From: Streptomyces sp. WMMC500 | GTDB taxonomy: Bacteria; Actinomycetota; Actinomycetes; Streptomycetales; Streptomycetaceae | Reading direction: 5' to 3' | NCBI RefSeq assembly: GCF_027497195.1 | Contig: NZ_CP114905.1 | Location: 4,909,001 to 4,973,000 of the forward strand | Length of the DNA stretch: 64,000 bases | Shown: piece after piece, positions 42,299 through 50,542 of the stretch | Position numbering within the stretch: position 1 is the first letter of the stretch | Layout: each line of letters begins with the position of its first letter | Made by a program: the position numbers and the translations under genes | Notes under the pieces: generated by a model | Seen by the model: the letters and a program-made list of their open reading frames with translations, nothing else | Told to the model about the DNA's origin: nothing | The model's database searches: none

Positions 42299-43210
42299 GT
42301 GTACCGGTTCCTGCTGACGCCCCGCTGGTGGGTCGTCAACGTCTTCGCCGCACTCGCCATCGCGGTCTGCCTGGTGATGGGCAGTTGGCAGTTGAGCCGC
42401 TTCGAGACGCGCGTGGACACCCACCAGGAGCAGGAGGAGCAGCAGGACCGCGCCGCCACCGACGGCGTCGCCGGCCGGCCGATGGCCGAGGTGCTGCCCG
42501 TGACCCAGGAGACGACCGGCGACGCCGTGACCGTCACCGGGCGCTACGGCCCCCAACTCCTCGTCCCCGACCGCACCCTCGACGGCGAGACCGGCTTCTA
42601 CGTGCTGACCCTCCTGCGCACCGACGACCCGGTGAGCGACGACGGCGCCGCCGGAGCCCGTACCTCCGTTCCTGTCCTGCGCGGCTGGCTGCCCGGCGAG
42701 GCCGACCCGGCGAAGGCCCCCGAGCCGCCCGCCGGCGAGGTCACCGTCACCGGCGCCCTGCAGGCGTCCGAGCACCAGGGCTCCCCCGGCGTGCACACCG
42801 AGGGCGGGCTCCCGCGCGGCCAGGTCGGCATGATCAGCGCAGCCGCGCTGGTCAACGTCGTCGACGAGCAGGTCTCCGCCGCCTGGGTCACCCTCTTCGA
42901 GGCCGACGGCGGGATGCGGCCCGTGCCCGCCGAGGTCCCGCAGGGCAGCGGCCTCGACCTCAAGGCGTTCCAGAACCTCGGCTACACGGCCCAGTGGTTC
43001 GTCTTCGCCGGATTCGTGATCTTCATGTGGTACCGGCTCTTCCGCCGCGAGGCGGAGCTCGCCCGTGACAGGGCCCTCGGCCTCACCTCCCCCGATCCCG
43101 ACGAGAGCGGTCCCCGGGACCCGGTTCCGGATCCGGCCGGGACGGCTGCGGAGCCAGGTCCGGAAGCAGATGACGGCGAACGAAGTCGAGCTCCAGCCTC
43201 AACTGCTTGA
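42299..43210 (+). CDS. SURF1 family protein (cytochrome oxidase biogenesis)
   Basis: This 303-aa SURF1-like protein assists heme aa3-type cytochrome c oxidase assembly in the cytoplasmic membrane. It has two TM helices: WWVVNVFAALAIAVCLVMG near the N-terminus followed by SWQLSR, and WFVFAGFVIFMWYRLF near residue 240. The large outer loop carries the family motifs VTVTGRYGPQLLVPDRTLDG and PVLRGWLP. The GTG at 42299 starts YRFLLTPRWW, the standard opening. The last 42 codons form a disordered acidic/Pro tail that overlaps the convergent peptidase gene by 128 nt. Confidence 0.85.
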   Translation: MYRFLLTPRWWVVNVFAALAIAVCLVMGSWQLSRFETRVDTHQEQEEQQDRAATDGVAGRPMAEVLPVTQETTGDAVTVTGRYGPQLLVPDRTLDGETGFYVLTLLRTDDPVSDDGAAGARTSVPVLRGWLPGEADPAKAPEPPAGEVTVTGALQASEHQGSPGVHTEGGLPRGQVGMISAAALVNVVDEQVSAAWVTLFEADGGMRPVPAEVPQGSGLDLKAFQNLGYTAQWFVFAGFVIFMWYRLFRREAELARDRALGLTSPDPDESGPRDPVPDPAGTAAEPGPEADDGERSRAPASTA

Positions 43211-45125
43211 TCCGCTCCTCCACGACCAGCGAGCCGTGCCCCGCGTCGTACCGGTACACCTCGTGCGGATGCCCGCGCTCCGCCAGCCGTCCGACGTAGT
43301 TCTCCACCTGCCGGATCGGGCACCGCGGGTCGTTGACCCCCGCGGAGACGAACACCGGCGCCCGCACCCGGTCCACATACGTCAGCGGAGACGACGCTGC
43401 GTACCGCTCGGGGACGTCCTCCGGCGAGCCGCCCATCAGCGTGCGGTCCATCGCCTTCAGGGCCTCCATCTCGTCCTCGTACGCCGTCACGTAGTCCGCG
43501 ACGGGCACCGCCGACAGACCCAGCGCCCAGGCGTCCGGCTGCGTGCCGAGGGCGAGGAGCGCCAGATACCCGCCCCACGAGCCGCCGCCGACGATCAGCC
43601 GCTCCGGGTCCGCGAGGCCGGAGGCGACGGCCCATTCGCGCACCGCCGCGATGTCCTCCAGCTCGATGAGCCCCACCCGGTGCTTGAGCGCGTCGGTCCA
43701 CTCCCGGCCGTAGCCGGTGGAGCCGCGGTAGTTGACGCGGACCACGGCGACGCCGTGGTCGACCCAGGCCGCCGGGCCGGCCGCGAAGGCGTCGCTGTCC
43801 TGCCAGGTCGGGCCGCCGTGCACGTCGAACAGGCACGGGAACGGGCCCTCGCCCGCCGGCCGCTGCACCAGCGCGTGGATCCGGCCGCCGGGTCCGTCGA
43901 CCCAGGCGTCCTCCACCGGCACCGAGCGCGGCGCCGCCTGGCCCGGCGGCTGCAGCACCACGGCCCCGGCGGCGGACCGCACCCGCGGCGGCTCCGCGCC
44001 CGACGACCAGTGGAACTCCACCGTGCCGTCCGGCCGGGCCGTCGCCCCCGAGATCGTCCCCGGCGGGGTCTCCACCCGGGTCAGGGCGCCGGAGCCGGGG
44101 CCCTCCAGCCCGTACCGCCACAGCTCGCTGCGCGCCTGGTACGTGTGCAGCACGAGCAGCGCGCTGCCGTCCGGATACCACTCCGCCGACACGTCCCCCG
44201 GCAGGTCGAGCTCCAGCTCCCGGGCCCGGCCCGTCTCCGGGTCCCAGATCATCGGCTCCCACCGGCCGCGCCGCTGGTGCCCGACGAGCAGCCGCGCGTC
44301 GCCCGCCACCGGCGCGAAGCCCAGCACCTCCAGGCCCAGTTCCTCCCGGCCGCCCTTGGTGTCGTCCAGCTCGGCGACCGTCGGGTCCGCGCCGGAGGAG
44401 CCGCCGAGCCGCAGCACGCGCAGCGCCGCGTGCATCGCGTCGCCGTGCTCGGTGTGCTCGATGGCGAGCAGCTTGCCGTCGTGCGAGAGGTCGCCGACTC
44501 CGGCGGACTCCCGGTGCCGGTAGATCTCGCTGGGCTCGCCGCCGGGGCGGACCAGGTGGATCGTCGTGCCCGTCTCCTCCGTGGACCTGCCGACCACCGC
44601 CGTGCCGTCCCGCCCGAGCGCGAGGCCCGCCGAGTACGCCGCCGGCAGCCCCGCCGCCGCCCGGTCCTGCCCTGGGGCGGCGCCCGCGAACGGCTGCCGC
44701 CGCCACACGCCGAACTCGTCCCCGTCGGTGTCGCAGAACCACCACACCCACTCGCCGTCCGGCGTCAGCGCGCCGTCCGTCGTGCCGTTCGGCCGGTCGG
44801 TGACCTGGCGGATGCCGCCCGTGCGGCGGTCCCAGGCGTACAGCTCGAAGGTGCCGGTCACGTTCGACACGTACAGCGCGCGATCCGGCGCGTCCTCCGC
44901 CCACCCGGGCAGGCTGATCCGCGGCGCCCGGAACCGCCGTTCCCACGCCGGCGCCGGCCCCGCCGGCCCGCCGGGGCCGGCGCCCGGCTCGCCGCCGCCG
45001 GTCCCGTCCCCGCCGTTTCCGTACGCCTCGCGCTTTCCGTACCCCTCGCCGTCTCCGTAGCCCTCGCCGCCGACGCTCGCGTCGTCACCGGCACGTCCCG
45101 CCTTGCCCCCGTCGATCTCGCTCAT
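43083..45125 (-). CDS. Prolyl oligopeptidase family (S9) serine peptidase
   Basis: This 680-aa protein has a Gly/Glu/Tyr-rich disordered first 55 residues, then a WD/PD40-like beta-propeller (about 60-420: PDRALYVSNVTGTFELYAWD, GEWVWWFCDTDGDEFGVW) and a C-terminal alpha/beta-hydrolase. The nucleophile Ser lies in GGGSWGGYLAL near residue 516, the Asp in AGVNDPRCPI and the His in YDAGHGSLV near 629. Family members are cytoplasmic acylaminoacyl- or prolyl-peptidases cleaving short peptides. No signal peptide is present. The start ATG at 45125 is the first in the frame. Confidence 0.88.
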   Translation of the reverse strand: MSEIDGGKAGRAGDDASVGGEGYGDGEGYGKREAYGNGGDGTGGGEPGAGPGGPAGPAPAWERRFRAPRISLPGWAEDAPDRALYVSNVTGTFELYAWDRRTGGIRQVTDRPNGTTDGALTPDGEWVWWFCDTDGDEFGVWRRQPFAGAAPGQDRAAAGLPAAYSAGLALGRDGTAVVGRSTEETGTTIHLVRPGGEPSEIYRHRESAGVGDLSHDGKLLAIEHTEHGDAMHAALRVLRLGGSSGADPTVAELDDTKGGREELGLEVLGFAPVAGDARLLVGHQRRGRWEPMIWDPETGRARELELDLPGDVSAEWYPDGSALLVLHTYQARSELWRYGLEGPGSGALTRVETPPGTISGATARPDGTVEFHWSSGAEPPRVRSAAGAVVLQPPGQAAPRSVPVEDAWVDGPGGRIHALVQRPAGEGPFPCLFDVHGGPTWQDSDAFAAGPAAWVDHGVAVVRVNYRGSTGYGREWTDALKHRVGLIELEDIAAVREWAVASGLADPERLIVGGGSWGGYLALLALGTQPDAWALGLSAVPVADYVTAYEDEMEALKAMDRTLMGGSPEDVPERYAASSPLTYVDRVRAPVFVSAGVNDPRCPIRQVENYVGRLAERGHPHEVYRYDAGHGSLVVEERIKQLRLELDFVRRHLLPDLAPQPSRPDPEPGPGDRSRRDRGR

Positions 45126-45176
45126 GCCGACATTCTGCGTCCTCGCCGGAGCCGAGCGGCGCGCGCACCGCCAATC

Positions 45177-45203
45177 TGTGGATTACTGCCCAGTTGTGGA
45201 TAA
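45177..45203. promoter_or_regulatory. Two DnaA-box-like sequences in direct repeat
   Basis: TGTGGATTA (45177-45185) and TGTGGATAA (45195-45203) are spaced 18 bp start to start. The second is the exact complement of the classical DnaA box TTATCCACA; the first differs by one base. They lie upstream of the S9 peptidase gene and downstream of the methyltransferase gene. They may titrate DnaA, regulate the peptidase, or be chance. Confidence 0.4.
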
Positions 45204-45262
45204 ACCCCCGCCGGTGACCCGACCCGCCCCCCGGCCCTCGTCCCCCGGCAGCCGCGCGAGCC

Positions 45263-46549
45263 CTACGGCCGTCCGCCCGACACCGCGTACTCGAACAGCG
45301 CCTTGTTGCTGTTCCGTTTGCGGATGACCTCCACCTCGACCCCCGCGAAACCCGCCTCGCGGAGCAGCGCCGCGTACCAGTCCTGCGCCGGCACCTGGTT
45401 GCCGTAGAAGGTGGAGTTGCCGATCACGTAGACCACCCGCCCCCCGCCGCGCACGTTCGGGTACGCCGCCCGGAAGTGCCCCCACATGTCGTGCACGTAC
45501 TTGCCCACGTAGTTCGCCAGCAGCGGCCCGTTCCGCCCGCCGTCCCGGCGGATCGCCGCCTGCGCCCTGGCAAGTTCGCCCGCGACCGGCTCCGGCACGC
45601 CCTCGGCCGCCGGCCCCGGCGGGCGCCAGGCCCGTACACGCGAGGTGGCCGCGCCCCAGGTGCCGCCGATCGCCTGCCAGTCCAGCCGGCCGGCGTCCTC
45701 CGCCCGCCGCAGGTGCCGCATCCAGTACATGTACGGGCGCAGCTCGCGGATGTACGACATACGGTTCACGTACGGCGGCGAGGTCAGCAGCAGGTCGCAG
45801 GGGGTGAGCCGGCCGGCGGCGGGCTGCATGTCGCGGGAGTCGCCGTACAGGACGCGCGCCGTGCCGGGCAGCGGGGGCGCGGCGTTCGCGAGCGTGGTGC
45901 CGGTCTCGCGGCGGAACGTCTCCAGCACGGCCCGCGCGGCATCGAGGTCGAGCGCCTGGAGAGTGCCGCCGCCCGCGTCCTGCTCCTGCGCCTCCTTGAA
46001 CGACATGCTCTGGTGGTTGAACGCCGCGTTGCTCGACGCGATCAGCGTCCGGCAGAACGCCACGTCCAGCAGGTCCCGCCCGCCCGGCGGCAGCCCGCCC
46101 GCCGCGGCGTCCAGCGCCCGGCGCACCGCCTTCAGCGCGTCCAGCGCGCTCCGCGCCCACCACCGCCCGATGTTGTGCAGCTCCGGCTGCCACAGCTCGG
46201 CGGCCTCCGGCAGCAGTTCCTCGGCGCGGTGCACCAGCGGGGCGAGTGCCCGCCGGGTCTCGTGCAGGTGATCCGGCTCGTACGCGGCGGTCTTCGTCTT
46301 CCCCAGCCAGATCAGGAACGGGTTCACGTCCAGCGACTGCCCCGTCAGCCCGTGCTCGGCGGCGGCGAGGGGGGTGGTTCCGGTGCCGGAGAAGGGGTCG
46401 GTGACGACGGAGCCGGGCGGCATCTCGGCGGCGTAGCGGCGCACGAGGCTCACGGAGTAGGCGGGGGTCAGCCGGAGCCAGCCGTGGCGTCCGGCGCCGG
46501 TGTTGGCGCGGTAGGTGAGGTGTGCGTTCTGACGTGTGTCCGACCGCAT
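45263..46549 (-). CDS. Site-specific DNA methyltransferase (N4/N6 class), apparently solitary
   Basis: This 428-aa amino-methyltransferase has an AdoMet-binding motif DPFSGTGTTPLAAAEHG near residue 51 and a catalytic TSPPYVNRMSY near 252-256. The order (FxGxG before TSPPY) and a Ser-Pro-Pro-Tyr motif indicate N4-cytosine or N6-adenine methylation of DNA. A central helical insertion (about 85-200) may hold the target-recognition function. The ATG at 46549 was chosen; the frame runs open far upstream only as antisense of the lyase gene. No restriction endonuclease is adjacent, so it is either an orphan regulator or an anti-restriction enzyme. Confidence 0.82.
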   Translation of the reverse strand: MRSDTRQNAHLTYRANTGAGRHGWLRLTPAYSVSLVRRYAAEMPPGSVVTDPFSGTGTTPLAAAEHGLTGQSLDVNPFLIWLGKTKTAAYEPDHLHETRRALAPLVHRAEELLPEAAELWQPELHNIGRWWARSALDALKAVRRALDAAAGGLPPGGRDLLDVAFCRTLIASSNAAFNHQSMSFKEAQEQDAGGGTLQALDLDAARAVLETFRRETGTTLANAAPPLPGTARVLYGDSRDMQPAAGRLTPCDLLLTSPPYVNRMSYIRELRPYMYWMRHLRRAEDAGRLDWQAIGGTWGAATSRVRAWRPPGPAAEGVPEPVAGELARAQAAIRRDGGRNGPLLANYVGKYVHDMWGHFRAAYPNVRGGGRVVYVIGNSTFYGNQVPAQDWYAALLREAGFAGVEVEVIRKRNSNKALFEYAVSGGRP

Positions 46550-46728
46550 GCGCTCGCTCTCGCCGATGAGGGTGGGGGGTAGCGTGGATCGTAGTGGGCG
46601 GCGGCCGGCCGCCCGGTGTGAACGGGCAAGTCCCGTCGTACGGAAAGCGGGCGCACGGCGGCACGGCGCGCGCGTACGCGGTGGCCGCCTCGCGCCCCGC
46701 GAAAGAGCGCCTGTCGCCTTCTGCCGGC

Positions 46729-46742
46729 GTTTCCCGTGAAAC
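46729..46742. promoter_or_regulatory. parS-like site
   Basis: GTTTCCCGTGAAAC differs by one base from the Streptomyces parS core GTTTCACGTGAAAC, to which ParB binds. The mismatch breaks the palindrome. It is non-coding, in the divergent gap between the methyltransferase and lyase genes. If functional, this region could lie within reach of the origin-proximal parS cluster. Confidence 0.4.
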
Positions 46743-46775
46743 CTCCGCCGCGCGCCGGATTCCGGCCGCACCTCG

Positions 46776-46785
46776 CAAGCGCTTG
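46776..46785. promoter_or_regulatory. LacI-family-type operator upstream of the lyase
   Basis: CAAGCGCTTG is a perfect 10-bp palindrome with the central CG typical of LacI/GalR operators. It lies 64 nt before the polysaccharide-lyase start. Carbohydrate-degradation genes in Streptomyces are often repressed through such sites. No LacI gene is in the window. Confidence 0.45.
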
Positions 46786-46849
46786 TCGGCGCACCCCCCG
46801 TCTGCTTGACTCCGGCTGCCAGTGCCCCAACGCACCGGGGGAGGACCCC

Positions 46850-49408
46850 ATGGAGTTCACCCGCAGACGCCTGCTGTCGACCCTGCCCGCCGCCGGTCTG
46901 CTGGCGGTCCTCCCGGCCCGGCCCGCCGCCGCGTCGGAAGCGGCCGCGGATCCCGCCCTCCTCCTCGCCCACACCCGCGCCGTCTTCGCCGGCACGCCCG
47001 AGACCAACGCCCGCCCCGAGGCGGCCGCCAAGGTCGCCGCCCTCCACGGCACCGCCCGCGCCAACCTCGCCGCGATGGCCGACACCGGCACCGCCACCGG
47101 CGAGCTGTTCGCCGGCGTCCCCCTCGGCACCAGCGACGTCAACCTCGCCACCTCCTACCGCATGCTCTACGAGATCGCCCTCGCCACCCGGGCCCCCGGC
47201 GGCGACCTGCACGGCGACACCGCCGCCCAGCGCCGCGTCGTGGACGGCCTGGTGTGGCTGCACGCGCACTACTACGGCGACCAGTCCCAGGGCTACTACG
47301 GCAACTGGCACAACTGGGAGATCGCCATCTCCACCCACGTCGGCAAGACCTTCGCGCTCCTGGCCGACGTCCCCGGCGCCGTCCCCGCCGGCCTCCTCAC
47401 GACGTACGTCGCCTCCATGGACGCGTACCTGCGCAACGGCAAGGACGGCGACGTCGACCTCGACTCCCGCTTCCACACCGGCGCCAACCTCGCCGACATC
47501 ACCACCAACCGCATCATCCAGGGCGCCCTGCTCGCCGCGGCCCAGGAGACCGGCGGCGAGGCGCGCATCGCCAAGGCGCTCGAGGACCAGCTCACCGTCT
47601 TCGCCACCGTCGACCCGTACGACATCCGCCACGGCAACACCGACGGCTACTACGCCGACGGCTCGTTCATCCAGCACCACTCCGTCGCGTACACCGGCTC
47701 GTACGGCAAGGCACTGCTCACGCGCGTCGTCCAGACGCTCAAGATCCTCGACGGCACGGGCTTCGCACACACCGACGCGCTCGTGCCCGTCGTGCAGCGC
47801 TGGGTGCGCGACGGCTTCGCGCCGCTGATCTTCGAGGGCTGGATGATGGAGGTCGTCAAGGGCCGCGCCGTCGTCCGCACGACGTCCGGCTACACCGACG
47901 TCGCCGTCGTCGTCGAGGCCGTCGTCGACCTCGCCGACTACGCGACCGGCGCCGAGGCCGCCGCGCTCAAAAGCTACGTCAAGCACATCCGCGCCACCTC
48001 GCGCGCCGCCCTCGACCCCGCCTCGTTCGTCTCCCCCGTCAGCGTCGTGCGCTACGCCGACATCGTCGGCGACGACACCGTGCCGCCCGCCGACCTCAAC
48101 CCGGCCGCGCGCAGCGTCGCGTTCAACGCCATGGACAAGCACGTCCACCGGCGCCCCGGCTTCGCGTTCGCGCTCGCGCGCAGTTCTGATCGCATCAGCA
48201 AGTACGAGTACATGAGCGGCGAGAACCTGATGCCCTGGTTCCAGGGCGACGGCGCGTACTACCTGTACCTCTCCGGGCAGGACCAGACGCGCGCGTACGG
48301 CGTCGACTACTACACCGTCGTCTCCCCCTACGGCCTCGCCGGCGCCACCGCGCCCGTCGAGCGGCGCGGCACCGTACCGGAGCTGTACGACGGCAAGCTC
48401 TGGTACGACAACCCGGGCCACCCGCTGAACTTCACCTCGTCCTCCGAGTCGCAGAACAAGTACGTCTACTTCCCGCGCGGCACCAACCGCCACTCCGGCG
48501 GCGCCGTCCTCGGTGTGTACGGCACGTCCGCGATGGTGCAGTCCGACGACGTCGCGTACGCCGAACGCGATGTTCTCCCCGACGACTTCGTCGTCTACCG
48601 CAACGCGACCGCCACCAAGTCGTGGTTCATGCTCGACGACGAGATCGTCGTCCTCGCCGCGGGCCTCGGCGACCCCGCCGGCCGGACCGTGACCACGACA
48701 GTCGACGCCCGCACCGCCGATCCCTCCGCCGCCGTTTCCGTCACGGGCGCGCGCCGCGACGGCCGCGCCTGGGAGGGGCCGGGCACGGCGCACCTGAGGT
48801 GGCTGCGCTACGCGGACGCCGCGGAGGGCACCGCCGTCGGGTACGTCTTCCTGGACGCGCCCCGCGTCCGGGTCGGGCTGGAGGACGTCACGCGCAGCCG
48901 CCGCGTCGTACGGACCGCCAACCCGGACACGGCGGTGACGCGCACCGTGTTCAGTGCGACCGTCGACCACGAACCGCGGCACGGGGTCGCGCGCCTGGCG
49001 TACGCCCTGGTGCCGCACGCCTCCGCCGCGCGGCTCGACGCGTACCGCCGCCGTGGCCCGCTCACCGTGACCGCCAACTCCCCGCGCCTCCAGGCCGTCC
49101 GCCACTCCGCGCTCCGCCTGACCGCCGCCAACTCCTTCACCCCCGGCCGCCACGACACCGCCGGGCTGAGCATCGAAGGACCCGCCTCGGTGCTCGTACG
49201 GACCGGGGACGACGGGCGCGTCGGCGTGGCCGTCGCGGACCCGACGATGGACCGCGACACGGTCACCGTGGTGCTGCGCGGGCGACCGCTGCGGAAGGCT
49301 GCGGGGGACGACGGGGTCCGGGTCGGCCGGGTGCCCGGCGGGACGAAGCTGGTGGTGGACACGCATCACGCGTACGGCCGGAGCCTGACGGTGACCCTGG
49401 AGAGGTAG
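46850..49408 (+). CDS. Secreted polysaccharide lyase family 8
   Basis: This 852-aa enzyme is probably a TAT substrate (EFTRRRLLSTLPAAGLLAVL, signal ending near PAAASEA). The PL8 alpha/alpha toroid (about 40-380) has the catalytic cluster: Asn/Trp in YYGNWHNWEIAIST (about 150), then His and Tyr in FIQHHSVAYTGSYG (about 275-283). MDKHVHRRPGFAFALARSS and the beta-sandwich domains follow. PL8 members cleave hyaluronan, chondroitin or xanthan by beta-elimination; which one cannot be decided here. The ATG at 46850 follows GGGGGAGG. A LacI-type palindrome upstream suggests induction by its substrate. Confidence 0.9.
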   Translation: MEFTRRRLLSTLPAAGLLAVLPARPAAASEAAADPALLLAHTRAVFAGTPETNARPEAAAKVAALHGTARANLAAMADTGTATGELFAGVPLGTSDVNLATSYRMLYEIALATRAPGGDLHGDTAAQRRVVDGLVWLHAHYYGDQSQGYYGNWHNWEIAISTHVGKTFALLADVPGAVPAGLLTTYVASMDAYLRNGKDGDVDLDSRFHTGANLADITTNRIIQGALLAAAQETGGEARIAKALEDQLTVFATVDPYDIRHGNTDGYYADGSFIQHHSVAYTGSYGKALLTRVVQTLKILDGTGFAHTDALVPVVQRWVRDGFAPLIFEGWMMEVVKGRAVVRTTSGYTDVAVVVEAVVDLADYATGAEAAALKSYVKHIRATSRAALDPASFVSPVSVVRYADIVGDDTVPPADLNPAARSVAFNAMDKHVHRRPGFAFALARSSDRISKYEYMSGENLMPWFQGDGAYYLYLSGQDQTRAYGVDYYTVVSPYGLAGATAPVERRGTVPELYDGKLWYDNPGHPLNFTSSSESQNKYVYFPRGTNRHSGGAVLGVYGTSAMVQSDDVAYAERDVLPDDFVVYRNATATKSWFMLDDEIVVLAAGLGDPAGRTVTTTVDARTADPSAAVSVTGARRDGRAWEGPGTAHLRWLRYADAAEGTAVGYVFLDAPRVRVGLEDVTRSRRVVRTANPDTAVTRTVFSATVDHEPRHGVARLAYALVPHASAARLDAYRRRGPLTVTANSPRLQAVRHSALRLTAANSFTPGRHDTAGLSIEGPASVLVRTGDDGRVGVAVADPTMDRDTVTVVLRGRPLRKAAGDDGVRVGRVPGGTKLVVDTHHAYGRSLTVTLER

Positions 49409-49514
49409 GCGGCACTTCGTCCTGTTCGGGGGCATGTGCACGGGGGTCGGCGGGTCTACGCTGGGGGCACAGGGGCTCGGGCATGGGGCGGCCGGCCGGA
49501 CCGGGGGAGGACGA

Positions 49515-50060
49515 GTGTCTGAGTTGTTCTTACGTGGCCTGAGCCGGTGGCAGGCGGACACGCAGCGCGAGGCCGTGGCGGACGTGTACGTCGCGTCGTA
49601 CAACGGCGCGGCCGGCAGGGCGGCGCCGGAGCGGGAGAACTTCCTGCGGCGGCTGGAGGACCACGTGCAGCGGCCGGGGTTCGAGATGGTGCTGGCCGGG
49701 GGCGACCGCCCGGTGGGCTGCGCGTACGGGTTCCGGGCCGACCGCTCGGGCGTGTGGTGGCCGGACTTCCCGGAGGGGCCGCCGCAGGCGCTGGCGGAGA
49801 TCACCTCGTCCCCGCGGGCGTTCGTGGTGGCGGAGCTGATGGTGGTGCCGGACCAGCGCCGCCGGCACGTCGCGACGCGGCTGCAGCAGCACCTGCTGGC
49901 CCGCTGGGCACCGTCCCCCGCGGTGGCGCTGCTGCCGCAGGGCAACGCGGCGGCGGGCGCGGCGTACCACGCCTGGGGCTGGACCAGAACCGGCAGCCTC
50001 CATCCCGTACCGCCGACGCCGCCGCTGGACCTCTGGGCGCACCGCCGCCCGCTCCCCTGA
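49515..50060 (+). CDS. GNAT-family N-acetyltransferase
   Basis: This 181-aa enzyme shows the GNAT core: a helical start (WQADTQREAVADVYVASYNG), a strand pair with VLAGGDRPVGCAYGFRAD, motif A (VVAELMVVPDQRRRHVATRL) containing the Q/RxxGxG/A-like RRRHVA acetyl-CoA loop, and motif B (ALLPQGNAAAGAAYHAWGWT). It would transfer acetyl from acetyl-CoA to an amine; the substrate is unknown. The GTG at 49515 follows GGGGGAGG. The gene appears monocistronic. Confidence 0.82.
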   Translation: MSELFLRGLSRWQADTQREAVADVYVASYNGAAGRAAPERENFLRRLEDHVQRPGFEMVLAGGDRPVGCAYGFRADRSGVWWPDFPEGPPQALAEITSSPRAFVVAELMVVPDQRRRHVATRLQQHLLARWAPSPAVALLPQGNAAAGAAYHAWGWTRTGSLHPVPPTPPLDLWAHRRPLP

Positions 50061-50111
50061 GACCCCCCGGGGAGACGGGACGGGAGAGGGAGCGGCGGGA
50101 GCGCGGTCCGG

Positions 50112-50339
50112 TCAGCGCTGCAGCAGCCATGCGGTGAGCGCTTCGGCGGCGCCGCCGCAGGCGGCGGGCGCGAGGAGACGCAGGGCGGTGAGGAGCACCC
50201 GGCGGCCCCGGGCGCCGGTGCCCGGGGACGGCTCCGGCTGCGAGGCCGGGCGGGAAGCCGGGGCCGGCTCCGGGCGCGCAGTCGGCTGCGCAGTCGCGCG
50301 GGGAGCCGCGTTCGGGTCCGGGGTGGGAGCGTCGGTCAT
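50112..50339 (-). CDS. Small Pro/Ala-rich protein with a hydrophobic C-terminus
   Basis: This 75-aa product has a disordered Pro/Ala-rich first half and a short hydrophobic C-terminal helix (LLTALRLLAPAACGGAAEAL) that could insert in or lie on the membrane. The ATG has GGAGAGGC 6 nt upstream. I do not recognise the family. It is divergent from the NB-ARC/TPR gene, with a 200-nt shared promoter gap, and could belong to that system or be independent. Confidence 0.45.
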   Translation of the reverse strand: MTDAPTPDPNAAPRATAQPTARPEPAPASRPASQPEPSPGTGARGRRVLLTALRLLAPAACGGAAEALTAWLLQR

Positions 50340-50542
50340 GGCGATGCCTCTCCGGCGGGGTGCCGGCCGCGCGGATACGGCCGGGCGCTGGCGCCATGAG
50401 GGCGGTTCCGAGGGGTTTCCGGCGAAGGCGGCACTGCGCCGGGAGCCCGCCGATCCCCTGGGCGGCGGTAAGTTTGTGGTGGCTTCCGGGGGGTTTGCGG
50501 CCCGGAGGGCGTCGGAAGATTCCAGGGCACAGGGGGTTCCGG

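Noticed and set aside
46550..49945. A long N-terminal extension of the methyltransferase frame
   Set aside because: It is the complement of the PL8 lyase gene, which has a signal peptide and catalytic motifs. The methyltransferase is complete from 46549.
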